DNA from: Pseudomonas sp. PGPPP3
GTDB lineage: Bacteria > Pseudomonadota > Gammaproteobacteria > Pseudomonadales > Pseudomonadaceae
Direction: 5' to 3'
Length of the DNA: 7,870 nt
Assembly: GCA_002256055.1 (NCBI GenBank)
Contig: NKIE01000057.1
Location: 3,009-10,878, forward strand
The notes under the pieces: model-generated
Told to the model about the DNA's origin: nothing
What the model saw: only the letters and a program-made list of their open reading frames with translations
Databases searched by the model: none
Shown here: positions 5,925 through 7,870 of the stretch, piece by piece
Layout of the letters: each line of letters opens with the position of its first letter
How positions within the stretch are numbered: position 1 is the stretch's first letter
Translations under genes and position numbers: made by a program

Positions 5925-6518
5925 TTACTCGTAATAGCGTTGCAGTATTTCCATGGCCTGGTTGATTGACTGCAAGCGGCTGGTGCTGCCGCCCCGGTCG
6001 GGATGGTGCAGGCTCACGAGTTGGCGGTAGCGATATTTGATGGGGCCAAGGTCCAGCAGACTTTCCTCATGCAGCTCGAACAGTTCCAGGGCCGCGCGCT
6101 TCTCATCGCCACCCTGCAGGCGGGTCCAGAAGCTGGCCATCAGTTGATCGACATCGTCGGCGCTGGTGTCGCGCAGTTGTTGCAGGTCGAGGTAGTAGTC
6201 GCGCAGTGGGTCATGTTCGCTGAGGGCGGCACAGCCTGCCTGGTAAGGCAGCAGGCAAGTGCACAGGGCGCTTATCTGCAGATGGCCGCGCTGTTCGGCC
6301 CAGAGCTGATCACGCAGGCGGTAGAGGGCGTTGAACAGCAAGAAGTGGGTGCGAAACAGTACTAGCCGGTCGGTCAGTGGCAGGTGAGGGATGTGCGTCG
6401 AGTGACGCGCTTTGAGTTGCTGGATCAGCTCATATTCGCTGCAGCCCTGAGGGCAGGCTTGCAGCAGCTCGAGCAGTTGATCGGCAAGGTCGAGGTCAGG
6501 ATTGAGGTCGGCGGTCAT
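5925..6518 (-). CDS. DnaJ-related protein with a C-terminal J-domain
   Basis: A 197-residue protein. The last 50 or so residues are a J-domain: a helix around 160-169 (PIKYRYRQLV), the obligatory HPD at 172-174 in LHHPDRGGS, and a helix from 181 (RLQSINQAMEILQRYY). J-domains stimulate the ATPase of DnaK-type Hsp70s, so this is probably a co-chaperone that brings a specific client or site to DnaK. The first 140 residues are helical and look like the DnaJ-related N-terminal domain of gammaproteobacterial proteins: an early segment (ADQLLELLQACPQGCSEYEL, 12-31), then LFRTHFLLFNALYRLRDQLW (54-73). There is no G/F region, zinc-finger repeats or substrate-binding domain, so it is not DnaJ or CbpA. 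C86, C88 and C96 are not in a recognised zinc motif. ATG at 6518-6516 has only a modest AGGG upstream. It is transcribed away from ttcA. Confidence 0.87.
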   Translation of the reverse strand: MTADLNPDLDLADQLLELLQACPQGCSEYELIQQLKARHSTHIPHLPLTDRLVLFRTHFLLFNALYRLRDQLWAEQRGHLQISALCTCLLPYQAGCAALSEHDPLRDYYLDLQQLRDTSADDVDQLMASFWTRLQGGDEKRAALELFELHEESLLDLGPIKYRYRQLVSLHHPDRGGSTSRLQSINQAMEILQRYYE

Positions 6519-6631
6519 GGCTAAACCCTAGCATGCAGGCGCTAGCCAGTTGAACTGTCGCAGGGCTAGGGGTAGGCCGGCTTTGTGGGTAAAATGCCGC
6601 CCTTTCAAGACTTTCGCGGATTCCAAGCACC
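6519..6631. promoter_or_regulatory. Divergent promoter region between the J-domain gene and ttcA
   Basis: These 113 bases must hold promoters for both divergent genes. An inverted repeat CCCTAGC (6526-6532) and GCTAGGG (6565-6571) has a third GCTAG (6541-6545) inside it. A TAAAAT (6590-6595) could be the ttcA -10, but no convincing -35 accompanies it. The ttcA ribosome site is weak (GCGGA around 6616-6620). Confidence 0.4.
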
Positions 6632-7387
6632 ATGGGCAGCCTTTCGGTCAATCAGAACAAACTGCAGAAACGCCTGCGCCGCTTGGCCGGCGAAGCCGTC
6701 AGCGACTTCAACATGATTGAAGAGGGCGACAAGGTCATGGTCTGCCTGTCTGGCGGTAAAGACAGTTACACCATGCTCGATGTGTTGCTGCACCTGCAGA
6801 AGGTTGCGCCGATCAAGTTTGAGATCGTTGCAGTGAACATGGACCAGAAACAGCCGGGTTTTCCTGAGCATGTGTTACCGGCGTATCTTGAGTCCATTGG
6901 CGTGCAGTACCACATCATCGAGAAAGACACCTATTCGGTGGTCAAGGATAAGATCCCCGAAGGCAAGACCACCTGTTCGCTGTGCTCACGCCTGCGCCGC
7001 GGCACGCTGTATACCTACGCCGACGAGATTGGCGCGACCAAAATGGCCTTGGGGCATCACCGCGACGATATCGTCGAAACCTTCTTCCTTAACATGTTCT
7101 ACGGCGGCACTTTGAAGGCGATGCCGCCCAAGCTGCTCTCCGACGACGGACGCAATGTGGTGATTCGCCCGTTGGCTTACTGCAGCGAGGCGGATATTGA
7201 GGCCTATTCGGTGCTCAAGGAATTTCCGATCATCCCGTGCAACCTCTGCGGCTCCCAAGAGAACCTGCAGCGTCAGGTGGTCAAGGAGATGCTTCAGCAA
7301 CTGGCGGATCGCAACCTGTTCGACTTTACCAGTCTGCGTATCGACGACACGGCCACGCCGCGCTTTGTTGATCTGATGAATCTCTGA
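6632..7387 (+). CDS. ttcA: tRNA 2-thiocytidine(32) synthetase TtcA, with an internal 23-residue gap
   Basis: TtcA puts sulfur on C2 of cytidine 32 in the anticodon loop of certain tRNAs, using ATP, an iron-sulfur cluster and sulfur from a cysteine desulfurase. The PP-loop SGGKDS is at 40-45, and the '[10 protein letters not shown]' block gives C115 and C118. [13 protein letters not shown] (202-214) gives C203 and C206; by alignment with E. coli C122, C125 and C213, the cluster ligands should be C115, C118 and C206. The N-terminus [20 protein letters not shown] fits Pseudomonas TtcA, which I recall as about 274 residues; this one has 251. The shortfall lies at one place: MLQQ (220-223) runs straight into LADRNLFDF, where the family has a conserved stretch of about 23 residues including PGR and QNV-PS. 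The frame is kept, so it is annotated as a CDS, with function uncertain. Tag-like gene follows after 29 bases. Confidence 0.93.
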   Translation: MGSLSVNQNKLQKRLRRLAGEAVSDFNMIEEGDKVMVCLSGGKDSYTMLDVLLHLQKVAPIKFEIVAVNMDQKQPGFPEHVLPAYLESIGVQYHIIEKDTYSVVKDKIPEGKTTCSLCSRLRRGTLYTYADEIGATKMALGHHRDDIVETFFLNMFYGGTLKAMPPKLLSDDGRNVVIRPLAYCSEADIEAYSVLKEFPIIPCNLCGSQENLQRQVVKEMLQQLADRNLFDFTSLRIDDTATPRFVDLMNL

Positions 7388-7416
7388 CGCGGCGCGATTG
7401 CCGGCGAGTACCCACC

Positions 7417-7870
7417 ATGCGCGACTATAAGTGGCTTCACGAATACTGCCTGAATCGTTTCGGCTCGGTGGCGGCCCTGGAGGCGCGTTTGCCAACTCCG
7501 CTGGCGCCGGCCGAGCTGCGTCAGATCGGTGATGATCGTTATCTGTCGCTGATTGCCCTGCGAGTGTTTCGGGCTGGCCTCAAGCACAGCCTGGTGGATG
7601 CTAAATGGCCGGCTTTCGAGCAGGCGTTCTTTGGCTTTGATCCGCACAAGGTGGTGCTGATGGGCGCCGAGCATCTGGAGCGACTGATGCAGGATGCGCG
7701 GCTGATCCGCCACCTGGGCAAGCTCAAGAGCGTGCCGCGCAATGCCCAGTTCGTGCTTGATGTGGCGCACGAGCGGGGCAGCTTCGGTGCGTTGATCGCC
7801 GACTGGCCCTGCAACGATATCGTCGGCCAGTGGAAGTACCTGGCCAAGCACGGTGCTCAACTGGGTCGGC
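7417..7870 (+). CDS. DNA-3-methyladenine glycosylase I-like (Tag family) protein, 3' end outside window
   Basis: An open frame from ATG 7417 runs off the window edge, giving 151 residues (MRDYKWLHEYCLNRFGSVAA...). The block RAGLKHSLVDAKWPAFEQAF (52-71), then FGFDPHKVV and MGAEHLERLMQDARLIRHLG (82-101), follows the E. coli Tag pattern (QAGLSWITVL, FDPVKVAAM, LVQDAGIIRHRGKI). The helix-hairpin-helix glycosylase fold is therefore likely, acting on damaged bases in DNA. Differences from E. coli Tag are marked: the N-terminal Cys-Gly-Trp is absent, the glutamate (E38) that holds the methylated base aligns with R49, and W46 aligns with H57. Other proteobacteria have this divergent branch under the same family name, so its substrate may differ. 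The start has only a weak GGCGAG (7403-7408) at eight bases. The 29-base gap after ttcA with no terminator suggests one transcript. Confidence 0.82.
   Translation, partial: MRDYKWLHEYCLNRFGSVAALEARLPTPLAPAELRQIGDDRYLSLIALRVFRAGLKHSLVDAKWPAFEQAFFGFDPHKVVLMGAEHLERLMQDARLIRHLGKLKSVPRNAQFVLDVAHERGSFGALIADWPCNDIVGQWKYLAKHGAQLGR

Noticed and set aside
7294..7860. Minus-strand open frame of 188 codons over ttcA and the Tag-like gene
   Set aside because: Antisense to two recognised genes; no ribosome site or family resemblance.

Overview
The window looks like an ordinary chromosomal stretch of a gammaproteobacterium, most probably a Pseudomonas. The reasons are GC-rich coding DNA with short gaps, a TtcA whose N- and C-termini match the Pseudomonas form I remember rather than the E. 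coli form, a SprT protein, a Yip1-family membrane protein and a protein with a C-terminal J-domain. I cannot name the species. I see no phage genes, insertion sequences, tRNA or rRNA genes, or CRISPR array, and no stretch over 300 bases lacks a gene.

Layout. At the left edge is the 3' end of dctA (C4-dicarboxylate uptake), closed by a clear intrinsic terminator. After a leader with a 17-bp palindrome come three genes on the + strand: an acyl-CoA dehydrogenase of the long-chain type, a long-chain-type acyl-CoA synthetase, and a CaiB/BaiF superfamily protein that keeps the active-site residues of alpha-methylacyl-CoA racemase. Together they would activate a fatty acid, set the configuration of an alpha-methyl branch and carry out the first oxidation, so a role in branched-chain or isoprenoid-type acid catabolism is a reasonable inference. 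A perfect AACAACAA motif just upstream of the synthetase ribosome site suggests catabolite repression by Hfq/Crc.

The third gene meets sprT, on the other strand, stop codon to stop codon with no gap. Two further minus-strand genes follow: a five-helix Yip1-family membrane protein with its own terminator, and a 197-residue protein with a J-domain at its C-terminus. From the divergent intergenic region ttcA (tRNA C32 2-thiolation) runs on the + strand, followed 29 bases later by a divergent relative of 3-methyladenine DNA glycosylase I, cut by the window edge.

Most notable points: (1) this TtcA lacks about 23 residues, in frame, from a conserved C-terminal region while keeping its PP-loop and cysteines; (2) the three-gene module is catalytically coherent for alpha-methyl-branched acyl-CoA; (3) the Tag-like protein lacks the zinc and base-binding residues of E. 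coli Tag. I do not see a wholly new multi-gene system.
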